From REEB470 sp032117095 (lineage in GTDB: Bacteria > Bacillota > Bacilli > Paenibacillales > YIM-B00363): a stretch of 24,261 nt of DNA. The stretch is from assembly GCA_032117095.1 (NCBI GenBank), contig JAULZZ010000032.1:1-24261 (forward strand), written 5' to 3'. The number at the start of each line of letters is the position of its first letter. The stretch's first letter is position 1. The position numbers were made by a program, and so were the translations under genes. The notes under the pieces are model-generated. The model ran no database searches. It was not told the DNA's origin and saw nothing but the letters and a program-made list of their open reading frames with translations. Below are positions 1-6,864 of the stretch, one piece after another.

Positions 1-844
1 CCACGTGGTGTACGGCGTGATCTCCGTATCGGATGTGTATTGTCCCGACAAACAACGCGAAGCACAGTGCGTGTATCGCACCGACGAGCTGGCGCATCCG
101 GGTGTCGAAAAGCTGTTCTCACGCCCTGCTATGTATGTGGGTGGAGAAGTACACGTCATCCGTACCCCAACACAACGCCCATTTGCTGCCTATTATTTTG
201 ATCCTGCACAGACAAAAGCACAGTTTCAAGCACGCGGCTGGAAAACAATCGTCGGGTTCCAAACGCGCAATCCCGTCCATCGAGCGCACGAATACATCCA
301 AAAATGCGCACTCGAAATTGTCGACGGCTTGTTTCTCAATCCCCTAGTCGGGGAGACAAAGTCGGACGACATTCCCGCAGATGTACGGATGCGCAGCTAC
401 GCCGTGTTGCTCGATCAATATTATCCCAAAGACAGAGTATTTTTGGGCGTTTTTCCTGCGGCGATGCGGTATGCTGGTCCACGGGAGGCGATTTTTCATG
501 CGCTCGTGCGGCGCAATTATGGATGCACCCATTTTATCGTGGGACGCGACCACGCAGGCGTCGGCAATTATTATGGCACGTACGATGCCCAGCACATTTT
601 TGATGCGTTTACGATCGAAGAGCTAGGCATCGTGCCGTTGTTTTTTGAACATAGTTTTTACTGCAAAAAATGTGGAAATATGGCCTCGACGAAAACGTGT
701 CCGCACGACCCCTCCGATCGTCTCATTCTTTCAGGCACGAAAGTGCGTCACATGTTGGCAAACGGGGAAATCCCCCCTCCAGAATTTAGTCGTCGCGAGG
801 TCATCGATGTATTGATCGCAGGAACGAAGGGGGAAAACGTATGA
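1..844 (+). CDS. sat: ATP sulfurylase (sulfate adenylyltransferase), 3' part
   Basis: This is the C-terminal ~280 residues of a Sat protein whose start lies left of the window; the first complete codon is at position 2. The enzyme joins sulfate and ATP to form adenosine 5'-phosphosulfate (APS) in the cytoplasm, the first step of sulfate assimilation. Visible family signatures are the nucleotide-binding QTRNPVHRAHEY stretch, the GRDHAG motif, and the LSGTKVR segment near the end. A Cys cluster (CKKCG, 7 residues, CPH) matches the zinc-binding site known from some bacterial and archaeal ATP sulfurylases. Full-length relatives are about 380-390 residues, so roughly 100 are missing because of the window edge, not a mutation. 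The stop TGA (842-844) overlaps the cysC start in an ATGA. Identification is very secure. Confidence 0.97.
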   Translation, partial: HVVYGVISVSDVYCPDKQREAQCVYRTDELAHPGVEKLFSRPAMYVGGEVHVIRTPTQRPFAAYYFDPAQTKAQFQARGWKTIVGFQTRNPVHRAHEYIQKCALEIVDGLFLNPLVGETKSDDIPADVRMRSYAVLLDQYYPKDRVFLGVFPAAMRYAGPREAIFHALVRRNYGCTHFIVGRDHAGVGNYYGTYDAQHIFDAFTIEELGIVPLFFEHSFYCKKCGNMASTKTCPHDPSDRLILSGTKVRHMLANGEIPPPEFSRREVIDVLIAGTKGENV

Positions 845-1449
845 ACGAATCCGCACATATTGTGTGGCATGCATCGAGTGTGACCAAACTGCAACGCCAA
901 CAACGCAATGGGCATCGCAGTGGTGTGTTGTGGTTCACAGGACTTTCGGGATCAGGGAAGTCGACGCTCGCCAATGCGCTGGATGTGCGCTTGCAGCAAC
1001 TTGGGGTGCAAAGTTATGTGCTCGATGGAGATAACATTCGTCACGGACTCAATCGTGGGCTCGGGTTTTCTGTGGAACATCGGCAGGAAAACATCCGGCG
1101 CATCGCCGAAGTGTCCAAACTGTTTGTCGATGCAGGCATGATTGTCATGACGGCTTTTATTTCTCCCTTTCGTGCCGATCGACAAGCTGCGCGCACCGTC
1201 ATCGGAGAACAAGAATTTATCGAAGTATCCGTACAGTGTCAGATGGCGGAGTGTGAGCGACGCGATCCCAAAGGGCTGTACGCCAAGGCACGTCGTGGTG
1301 AAATTACGGACTTCACCGGAATATCATCGCCCTACGAAGCGCCCGAACATCCAGACTTGATCGTACGCACCGACGAACAAACCGTCGCACAAACCGTGGA
1401 ACAGGTCATCGCCCATTTGCGTGACAAGGGTTGGATTCCGACACCATGA
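841..1449 (+). CDS. cysC: Adenylyl-sulfate (APS) kinase
   Basis: The 202-residue protein phosphorylates APS at the 3' hydroxyl, using ATP, to give PAPS, the substrate of the assimilatory reductase. It has a Walker A loop GLSGSGKS at residues 34-41, the APS-binding DGDNIRHGLN at about 62-71, a SPFRADR segment and the GLYAKARRGEI / FTGISSPYEAP lid region, in the order and spacing of the family. Length is typical (about 200). The ATG overlaps the sat stop as ATGA, and the gene's own stop overlaps the next start in the same way. A GGGGGAAAACGT stretch upstream is only a modest ribosome site, so coupling to sat translation is likely. Nothing looks damaged. Confidence 0.97.
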   Translation: MNESAHIVWHASSVTKLQRQQRNGHRSGVLWFTGLSGSGKSTLANALDVRLQQLGVQSYVLDGDNIRHGLNRGLGFSVEHRQENIRRIAEVSKLFVDAGMIVMTAFISPFRADRQAARTVIGEQEFIEVSVQCQMAECERRDPKGLYAKARRGEITDFTGISSPYEAPEHPDLIVRTDEQTVAQTVEQVIAHLRDKGWIPTP

Positions 1450-2264
1450 GCCACTTAACAGGAAAGCGTATACTTCTCGCTGCCTCACGGAAAATCAAAG
1501 AAGTGCAGACGTTGTTCGAAAAACAAGGGGCCGAGGTCATCTCCTGTCCATTGCAACGCACCTCTGTTTTAGACGAAGAAAGTTTATTTATTGCCCAACG
1601 AAAAATTTATGAAGCAGACGTGCATGGCTACATTTGGACGACAGGCATGGGGCTCGACGCAGTCAATCGTGCGATGGAAAACTATGGGTGGGGGCTTGCA
1701 TGGCGCACACAGTTGCGTACGATGACGTTGGCGATACGGGGCTACAAGACGAAGGCGGTCATGCGCCAATTGGGATTGACACCACACATCGAATCGGCGG
1801 ACGGGACGATCGAGGGGCTCATCGATGCGCTCGCCGATGTGCCGCTCCAAGGCAAACGGATCGCCGTGCAGCTGCACGGGGAACCCGCACCGCAGTTAAA
1901 AGCATATGTGTTGGGGCGAGGGGCACAATGGATGGAATGCATGCCGTATGAGCACCGTGAGCCCGATCCTGAGCACTGCCAAATGGCGGTGGATCATATC
2001 GTGCACGGCACTGTCGATGCCGTATGCTTTACGTCCCCGCCCCAAGTGCGCTTTTTGTTTCAGTACGCCACAGCAAACGAGATGCAGGAAGCATTGACGC
2101 AAGCGCTGTCTCACCGTGTCCTCACCACGGCAATCGGGCAGGTCACGGCGCAAGCACTCCACGCACAGCACATTACGCGCATCGTCGTCCCCGAACACGA
2201 GCGCATTGGGGCGATGGTCGTGCGTTTGGGACAATGGTATGCTGCCGCACAGGAAACATCATGA
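1446..2264 (+). CDS. Uroporphyrinogen-III synthase family protein (HemD-like)
   Basis: The 272-residue product has the HemD two-lobe pattern. An N-terminal GKRILLAASR start is followed by a YIWTTGMGLDAVNRA segment equivalent to the usual 'FTSxNGV' helix. A second lobe opens with LQGKRIAVQLHGEP and ends with CFTSPPQVRFL and TTAIGQVTAQAL. Known members cyclise hydroxymethylbilane to uroporphyrinogen III, the branch point to heme and siroheme; the family is poorly conserved, so activity here is inferred. The ATG at 1446 overlaps the cysC stop (ATGA); an in-frame TTG at 1431 has no better ribosome site. Position before the SirC-like gene suggests a dedicated role in siroheme supply for sulfite or nitrite reductase. 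The well-studied Bacillus sulfate operon has sumT and sirB here instead; those may lie elsewhere. An accessory or regulatory HemD-like role cannot be excluded. Confidence 0.8.
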   Translation: MSHLTGKRILLAASRKIKEVQTLFEKQGAEVISCPLQRTSVLDEESLFIAQRKIYEADVHGYIWTTGMGLDAVNRAMENYGWGLAWRTQLRTMTLAIRGYKTKAVMRQLGLTPHIESADGTIEGLIDALADVPLQGKRIAVQLHGEPAPQLKAYVLGRGAQWMECMPYEHREPDPEHCQMAVDHIVHGTVDAVCFTSPPQVRFLFQYATANEMQEALTQALSHRVLTTAIGQVTAQALHAQHITRIVVPEHERIGAMVVRLGQWYAAAQETS

Positions 2265-2935
2265 ACGCCATGTCTTCCACCCCGCAGTGGCTTGCCGTAC
2301 AGCTAAAACTTGTTGGCAAACGCTGCGTTGTCATCGGCGGTGGGCGCGTGGCGACACGCAAAGTCGGACATGTGTTGCCTACAGGGGCACACATCACCGT
2401 CGTCTCCCCTGAGATGACAACGCAGCTTTGTGCGTGGGAACAAGCAGGATGCATTACGCTCGTTCGTCGTCCATTCGAACCGCCAGACGTACAGGATGCC
2501 GACGTGTTGTTTTTGGCGACGAACGACCCTACGATCCATCACATCGCACGCACCCATGCTCCGATCGGCGCATGGGTCAACATCGCCGACGACCCGCAAA
2601 ACAGTGATTTTTTGAGCATGGCTGTTATTGAACGGGGGAATTTTCAAGTGGCGATCGGCACAGGCGGACAGTTTCCTGCCCTCGGCGTTGCGATCAAAAA
2701 ACAATTGGACGCCCAATTTCCTGCTGCTTTTGCAGAATATATTGCCTTTTTAGGGCAGGGGCGTACCCAAGTGTTGCACGCAGGCATCGAGGAACCCGCA
2801 AAACAAGCACTCCTCAGACGCCTGCTTGATCCGTCGCTTCGTGCATCCATCCTCGCAGGGGAGTACGCCTGTGCACAACAACAGTGGGAACAAGTGTTCA
2901 ATGCTGCGGTGCGGGAACGTTCATCTGAGCCATAA
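2261..2935 (+). CDS. sirC: Precorrin-2 dehydrogenase / siroheme synthase N-domain protein (SirC-like)
   Basis: The 224-residue protein begins with an NAD-binding Rossmann fold (VGKRCVVIGGGRVATRKV, glycines at about 26-28). It then shows the family segments FLATNDPTIH, WVNIADDPQNSDF and FQVAIGTGGQFPALG, which match SirC / YlnF / the N-terminal half of CysG. This enzyme oxidises precorrin-2 to sirohydrochlorin with NAD+, one step before iron insertion into siroheme. The ATG at 2261 overlaps the upstream stop as ATGA; a second in-frame ATG at 2270 is possible. It lies last in the sulfate operon, and its final 15 bases overlap the end of the convergent DUF445 gene. Whether it also chelates iron, as CysG-type proteins do, cannot be read from the sequence. 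Confidence 0.9.
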   Translation: MNAMSSTPQWLAVQLKLVGKRCVVIGGGRVATRKVGHVLPTGAHITVVSPEMTTQLCAWEQAGCITLVRRPFEPPDVQDADVLFLATNDPTIHHIARTHAPIGAWVNIADDPQNSDFLSMAVIERGNFQVAIGTGGQFPALGVAIKKQLDAQFPAAFAEYIAFLGQGRTQVLHAGIEEPAKQALLRRLLDPSLRASILAGEYACAQQQWEQVFNAAVRERSSEP

Positions 2936-4153
2936 CACATGAATCCCCCCGAGGAAGAGGCCGACGACAAAACCACACAAAGCACCGTTGACGCGAATCC
3001 ATTGTAGCTCGTGGCCGATGTGCGTTTCGATCGTCTCCAAAAAGGCGTGGTCGCTGGTGCGATCGGCGTTTTTTTGGAGGAGTGTGCGAAGCAGACCGTA
3101 GTTTTGCTCGATCCACTGCACCATGTATCGTCTGATGTAGCGGTTTCCGTGTTCGAGTGTCGCTGGATTTTCCAGCCAGTGCCGCAGGTGTTGTTGCACA
3201 AAGGGGAGCAGGTGTCGCTCGATCGACGAGGCACAAAACACATGTGTCCACAGGGATGAGATCGACGTCTCCACCGCCTCGCGAAACGGGTGTGTAGTAG
3301 GCGTGTCAGAAAATTTTTGTAGCGTGTCGACGATTTGTTGCCGAAAAGACGTGGTTTCCAACACGTCTTTTTTCCATGCGTCGAGCCATGTACGTACGAA
3401 GGCAACGTGATCTTGCTCCTTTTCGAGTGCGTCGAGCAATTTTTGTTGCAACATGGAACCGAGACGTTGCGCATCGAGCATGCCACTCATCGCTTGTAAT
3501 AGCATGCCAAACATGCCTTTGTTTGCCTGTGTGCCGAGGAGAGAAAGCCCCATTTGTCCGAGTGCGGTGCCCCCTTCGGGGCTTGCGACCCACTGTCGAA
3601 ATCGCTGGATGCCTGCATGGCAAAGGGAATCGACGATACGGGGATGGTTGAGTGCATCGATGAGGAGGCGCTGGATCGCTTGTCCATCCCCTGACGCGAC
3701 CATTTGTACGCAAATTTTTGTCAGTGCAGGGGTGAGGGAAGGCAACTGTGCGATCGCCTGTGTTTCGAGCCAGTGCGCCAAGCGCCGTGTGGTCTCCCGA
3801 TCGGCGAGCATCCGATCTACTTCTGTCAGGAGCACGTGGAGTGGCGCAGTGTGTTCCACATGGGCGACGATGCTTTCTTTGCTTGCCCATTGTTCGACGA
3901 CGTTGAATACGGCGTGCGTGAGCTGTGCTCGTTTGCGTGGCAACAACGCAGTATGCGGAATGCGCAACCCCAATGGATGGCGAAACAACGCAGTCACGGC
4001 AAACCAATCGGCGATGCCCCCGACCAACCCCGCTTCAAAACCGCGTTGTACGATGCTTATCGCCACAGACGAACCAAACGGCAACGTGGCCAACCACCCA
4101 ATGCCCATCGCCAGCAGCGACCCTGCAGCGATTTTTTTTTCACGTTGTTTCAT
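2921..4153 (-). CDS. DUF445 family membrane-anchored protein
   Basis: The 410-residue product belongs to the DUF445 family (includes E. coli YjiN), whose function is not established. The diagnostic segment is GGIADWFAVTALFRHPLG at about residues 44-61, followed by IPHTALLPRKR. A hydrophobic stretch at about 8-33 and another at the extreme C-terminus (GALCGFVVGLFLGGIHVLW) suggest membrane anchors at both ends, with a long helical middle that is probably cytoplasmic. The ATG is supported by AAAGGAG about 8 bases upstream. It follows the phosphotransferase gene on the same strand after a 91-bp gap without a clear terminator, so both may be co-transcribed. Its 3' end converges on sirC. Several long reading frames on the other strand through this gene are shadows. 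Confidence 0.88.
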   Translation of the reverse strand: MKQREKKIAAGSLLAMGIGWLATLPFGSSVAISIVQRGFEAGLVGGIADWFAVTALFRHPLGLRIPHTALLPRKRAQLTHAVFNVVEQWASKESIVAHVEHTAPLHVLLTEVDRMLADRETTRRLAHWLETQAIAQLPSLTPALTKICVQMVASGDGQAIQRLLIDALNHPRIVDSLCHAGIQRFRQWVASPEGGTALGQMGLSLLGTQANKGMFGMLLQAMSGMLDAQRLGSMLQQKLLDALEKEQDHVAFVRTWLDAWKKDVLETTSFRQQIVDTLQKFSDTPTTHPFREAVETSISSLWTHVFCASSIERHLLPFVQQHLRHWLENPATLEHGNRYIRRYMVQWIEQNYGLLRTLLQKNADRTSDHAFLETIETHIGHELQWIRVNGALCGFVVGLFLGGIHVLWLR

Positions 4154-4244
4154 GGTGAGACTCCTTTTCGATGCATTTCACTGTCACGAGGAAGAAACAA
4201 CAAGTCCTTCCCCGCATGGCAACAGGATGAGACATGGATGCGTA

Positions 4245-5192
4245 TCAAAGGGATTGCCACTGTTCAAAATGGTGCAGCATCCACTTCGTTTGCCGTTGCG
4301 CCGTGGTCGTGGCTTCCTCCCACGTGCGTTTGCCTTCTTCGTACCACTTGCGCTCCCATACGGCCCAGGCGAGTGCGTTTTCGATCATCATCACATGCCA
4401 ATCGTGTTGCATTTGTGCGGTGGTGGCAGGATACGCCGACGCATGCAGTAAGCCAAACGCCACGTGCTGTAAGGCAAAATGCAACGATTCATCGTCCTCT
4501 TGCAATAAAAATGTGGTGAAATCCCGCATCGGACTGGCGATACGACACCATTCCCAGTCGATGAATACGATGCGTCCGCACTGATGCAATACGTTGCCAG
4601 GATGCACATCACCGTGTGTGATCGTCATCGGCATGACCGTTTGCGGACGACAGCGGCGATACGTGGTGAGCATGTCGCCCAGTGCGGGATGGGCGCACGC
4701 CTCGTATGGATGGGGCAAAGGAAACGCCATCGGGGCAAGCAAGCGATCACACCACGAGAGGTCGCACACATACTGCGCCACAAGGTGCTTGTCCAGTGCA
4801 ACAGGCACGACGTCCAACGCCGTGACGTGCAACGAGATGAGTTGTTCATACAATCCGACGGCTTGGCTGTACCGACCTTTCGCATCTACAAAGTAGGGCA
4901 CCCCACCATCTTCCATGACAAAGGCAGGGGGGTCGTCATCAAATTTAGCAACATATCGTGGGGAAAACCGTGCGAATAGGGCAGGAAGCGCTTGCATCAT
5001 GTGCCACTCTGGGATCGCCCCGCACGCGGGTTCTTTGTAGAGGAGACGTACGACATTTCCCTTGCTATCTGTAGCAGTTGCATGCATGACTTGCGCATCG
5101 TGCACGCCGGTGACATGCCGTAGGGCGATTGGGCGGTATCCACCATGCAAAAGTCGTTGGGTACACCGCACATCTAACGGGGTAAACAGCAA
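4245..5192 (-). CDS. Aminoglycoside phosphotransferase / choline kinase-fold protein
   Basis: The product carries the catalytic signature of the APH/choline kinase superfamily: HGDVHPGN (residues ~193-200, HxDxxxxN catalytic loop) followed by VFIDWEW (~209-215, metal-binding Asp). A VRLLYKEP stretch is a plausible ATP-anchoring lysine region and FVMEDGG resembles the kinase hinge. The substrate is not predictable; the family includes antibiotic kinases, choline, fructosamine and homoserine kinases, and this one shows no resistance-specific hallmark I recognise. I chose a TTG start at 5192 (315 residues) because a perfect AAGGAGG sits 5 bases before it and a TATAAT box lies upstream. Longer in-frame ATG starts at 5225 and 5261 have no ribosome site and would overlap that box. 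The gene is divergent from the flagellar operon. Confidence 0.85.
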   Translation of the reverse strand: MLFTPLDVRCTQRLLHGGYRPIALRHVTGVHDAQVMHATATDSKGNVVRLLYKEPACGAIPEWHMMQALPALFARFSPRYVAKFDDDPPAFVMEDGGVPYFVDAKGRYSQAVGLYEQLISLHVTALDVVPVALDKHLVAQYVCDLSWCDRLLAPMAFPLPHPYEACAHPALGDMLTTYRRCRPQTVMPMTITHGDVHPGNVLHQCGRIVFIDWEWCRIASPMRDFTTFLLQEDDESLHFALQHVAFGLLHASAYPATTAQMQHDWHVMMIENALAWAVWERKWYEEGKRTWEEATTTAQRQTKWMLHHFEQWQSL

Positions 5193-5197
5193 AGACG

Positions 5198-5204
5198 CCT
5201 CCTT
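5198..5204 (-). promoter_or_regulatory. Ribosome binding site that fixes a TTG start
   Basis: On the minus strand AAGGAGG is followed by 5 bases and then TTG (5192-5190). It is the only good Shine-Dalgarno match near the 5' end of the phosphotransferase gene and is the reason for preferring TTG over the upstream ATG codons. Confidence 0.7.
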
Positions 5205-5231
5205 CCTTAGCCAAAACACAGCCATCTTTTT

Positions 5232-5237
5232 ATTATA
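5232..5237 (-). promoter_or_regulatory. Possible -10 box for the phosphotransferase gene
   Basis: A consensus TATAAT is present on the minus strand 40 bases before the TTG start. No recognisable -35 hexamer lies 16-18 bases upstream (TGGCGC at 17), and there is no TG extension, so the assignment is tentative. If used, transcription would start near 5225 and give a leader of about 30 bases. Confidence 0.3.
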
Positions 5238-5564
5238 CGGAACTTGCGAAACGAGCGCCATTCGAACATGGACTCAACTTTCTACGCATGCCAAAAAAAG
5301 ACAAACAACATTTTTCAAAGCACTTTTTTAATAATTAAAAAAACAAGCAAAAATTTGCAATTGTGCCCGTGCTCCCCTGAGATACCGTGTGCGCATGGGC
5401 GATCCACCGACTGGTGAATGTATTCCATTCTTTACCATATAACGTAACTATTTTACAAAAAATGCACGGATGGGGCAGGATTCGCCCGCGGAACTGTGGA
5501 ATATATACGAACCTCAATTTTGCCTATGCAGGGCGATAGATTGTACCCAGAAGGAGTGAACAGG

Positions 5565-5963
5565 ATGGAACTTTTGCGCACACATAATTTCCAAATTATA
5601 GGAAAAATGTTAAATTCAACAAGTATGCGTCAAGCGGTCATCGCCAATAACATCGCCAACGCCGACACGCCCCATTTCAAGCGATCGATCGTGCCGTTTG
5701 CGGTCGTATTGCAACAAGCGCAAGACGCCTCATTTGTAGGCAACCGTACCGATCCCCGGCATTTGCCCATCGGGCATCGTGTCGAGTCGTCGCACCCTCC
5801 TGTCCTCGTCGATGCGCATACGAAAGTGAACACCAACGGCAACAACGTAGAAATCGACCGCGAGATGACACTCATGGCCCAAAACCAACTGCTATACAAC
5901 ACGATGGTTCGCCAAATGTCGCACGAAATCAAACACCTCAAAACGGCGATGGAGGCGAGATAA
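5565..5963 (+). CDS. flgB: Flagellar basal-body rod protein FlgB
   Basis: The 132-residue product is a proximal rod subunit exported through the flagellar type III apparatus. It shows the rod-protein N-terminal signature SMRQAVIANNIANADTPHFKR, and a C-terminal helix with DREMTLMAQNQLLYNTMVRQM that mediates rod packing. The ATG at 5565 is preceded by AAGGAGTG with 8 bases spacing; an in-frame upstream ATG at 5496 adds residues foreign to the family. It is the first gene of the flagellar operon, and its TAA shares its last base with the flgC ATG (TAATG), implying coupled translation. Length is normal for FlgB. Confidence 0.97.
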   Translation: MELLRTHNFQIIGKMLNSTSMRQAVIANNIANADTPHFKRSIVPFAVVLQQAQDASFVGNRTDPRHLPIGHRVESSHPPVLVDAHTKVNTNGNNVEIDREMTLMAQNQLLYNTMVRQMSHEIKHLKTAMEAR

Positions 5964-6397
5964 TGTTTTTCTCCCGCGGATTGGATATCTCAGGGTCGGC
6001 GCTTACAGCCCAACGGTTGCGCATGGATGTCATCGCCTCCAACATCGCCAATGCAGAAACGACACGCGGTCGACAAGTCAACGGGCAATGGGAACCGTAC
6101 ACGCGCAAAATGGTCGTCTTGCAATCACAACGTTCTTTTGCCGAAACGTTGCACGGGGTACAAGTTGGCGAAGGGGTGCGGGCCACACGTATCGTGAACG
6201 ATCCGACACCGTACAAACTCATGTACCAGCCAGAACATCCCGATGCCGATGCCCAAGGATTTGTACGACTCCCCAACGTAGACATGCTCAAAGAAATGGT
6301 CGACATGATGCAAGCGACGCGTGCGTATGAAGCGAACGTCACCGCACTCAACGCATCCAAAGCATTCATTACTGCTGCGTTAGAGATTGGCAGATAA
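5963..6397 (+). CDS. flgC: Flagellar basal-body rod protein FlgC
   Basis: The 144-residue rod subunit has the N-terminal motif LDISGSALTAQRLRMDVIASN followed by IANAETT, and a C-terminal NVDMLKEMVDMMQATRAYEANVTALNASK helix, both standard for FlgC. It joins FlgB and FliE in the proximal rod. The start overlaps the flgB stop by one base, with GGAGG seven bases upstream inside flgB. The TAA at 6395-6397 forms the first base of a perfect inverted repeat described separately. No abnormality in the reading frame. Confidence 0.97.
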   Translation: MFFSRGLDISGSALTAQRLRMDVIASNIANAETTRGRQVNGQWEPYTRKMVVLQSQRSFAETLHGVQVGEGVRATRIVNDPTPYKLMYQPEHPDADAQGFVRLPNVDMLKEMVDMMQATRAYEANVTALNASKAFITAALEIGR

Positions 6398-6417
6398 TAC
6401 GAAACACTGTTTCGTAT
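6397..6417. repeat. Perfect inverted repeat at the flgC stop codon
   Basis: ATACGAAAC (6397-6405), 3 bases, then GTTTCGTAT (6409-6417): 9-base arms with no mismatch. As RNA it is a tight hairpin; as DNA it looks like a two-fold operator. No T run follows, so it is not a standard terminator. The half-site TGTTTCGTAT recurs at 7020-7029 before fliF and ATACGAA at 6915-6921. Confidence 0.7.
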
Positions 6418-6440
6418 ACCCCGCATTCCAACGCAACGTG

Positions 6441-6500
6441 GAGGAAAAATTTTTCCTTCCTTTCGGGAAGTATGGAGAGGAATGAAAAATTTTTTTCCTC
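6441..6500. repeat. Long imperfect hairpin with A5T5 cores in the flgC-fliE spacer
   Basis: The 5' arm starts GAGGAAAAATTTTTCC and the 3' arm ends GAATGAAAAATTTTTTTCCTC; their outer ~20 bases pair with small mismatches and a two-base length difference. An inner stem CTTCC / GGAAG (6456-6460 with 6466-6470) caps it. The left arm alone contains a perfect 14-base palindrome GGAAAAATTTTTCC. The stem is A/T rich and no G/C-rich terminator stem plus T run is present. It ends about 50 bases before the fliE start. Confidence 0.55.
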
Positions 6501-6552
6501 ATCATTTGCTTGGAATTCAGATAATTCTAAGGAACAGAAAGGAAGTTTTTTC

Positions 6553-6864
6553 ATGAATGTATCGTCGATGATGCGCCTGATGCCTATGAACAACGAGCTG
6601 ACTGTACGCCCCAACGAAGCAAAACTCCAAGCCCCCGACATGATGCAGGCGTTTGGCGACGTGTTGGAACGCTCGATCCAATCGATTAGCCAGCAAGAAC
6701 AGACCGTACACCAACTCACCGAACAATTTGCCGCTGGAAAGCTCAACGATGTCCATTCGCTCGTCATCGCCTCTGAGCAACTCAACTTAGGGTTGCAACT
6801 GACCGTGCAAGTGCGCAACAAAGCGATTGAGGCGTACCAAGAAATGATGCGTATGCAGCTGTAA
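6553..6864 (+). CDS. fliE: Flagellar hook-basal body protein FliE
   Basis: The 103-residue protein is the adaptor between the MS ring/export gate and the proximal rod. It contains the family core MMQAFGDVLERSIQSISQQE and the C-terminal NDVHSLVIASEQLNLGLQ plus VQVRNKAIEAYQEMMRMQL. The ATG at 6553 has AAAGGAAG about 9 bases upstream and gives the usual FliE length; an upstream in-frame ATG at 6472 would prepend a run read from the A/T hairpin and is not credible. Unlike most genes here it is bordered by sizeable spacers on both sides (155 and 176 bp), each with related inverted-repeat halves. Confidence 0.95.
   Translation: MNVSSMMRLMPMNNELTVRPNEAKLQAPDMMQAFGDVLERSIQSISQQEQTVHQLTEQFAAGKLNDVHSLVIASEQLNLGLQLTVQVRNKAIEAYQEMMRMQL

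Larger units (their letters stand above)
5193..5564. other. Divergent upstream region between the kinase gene and flgB
   Basis: This 372-bp stretch separates the minus-strand kinase gene from the flagellar operon and holds no credible gene. Its centre (about 5320-5360) is very A/T rich, with a near-palindrome of six T, AATAATT and six or more A, then a GCAAA-AA-TTTGC inverted repeat; such tracts are often bent DNA or promoter UP elements. Downstream are TATAAC (5438-5443) and TATATA (around 5500) candidate -10 boxes, but neither has a good -35 partner. I see no SigD-type promoter (TAAA, 15 bases, GCCGATA). The promoter of the flagellar operon is expected here from gene layout but I cannot place it. 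Confidence 0.5.

Noticed and set aside
2644..3486. 280-codon minus-strand open frame overlapping sirC and the DUF445 gene
   Set aside because: It is low-complexity, Ser/Cys/Arg-rich and has no family signature; it is a shadow of the DUF445 and sirC genes.
3453..4519. Long plus-strand open frames opposite the DUF445 and kinase genes
   Set aside because: The translations are Cys/Pro/Arg-rich and lack ribosome sites, while the minus-strand frames have clear family motifs.
5438..5505. Sigma-A promoter for flgB (TATAAC or TATATA)
   Set aside because: Neither -10-like box has an acceptable -35 at 16-18 bases, and I found no SigD-type match, so no promoter was assigned.
6399..6415. LexA/SOS box at the flgC palindrome
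   Set aside because: CGAAAC-ACT-GTTTCG resembles the Bacillus box CGAAC-N4-GTTCG, but half-site spacing and sequence differ by one base, and there is no SOS-related gene.
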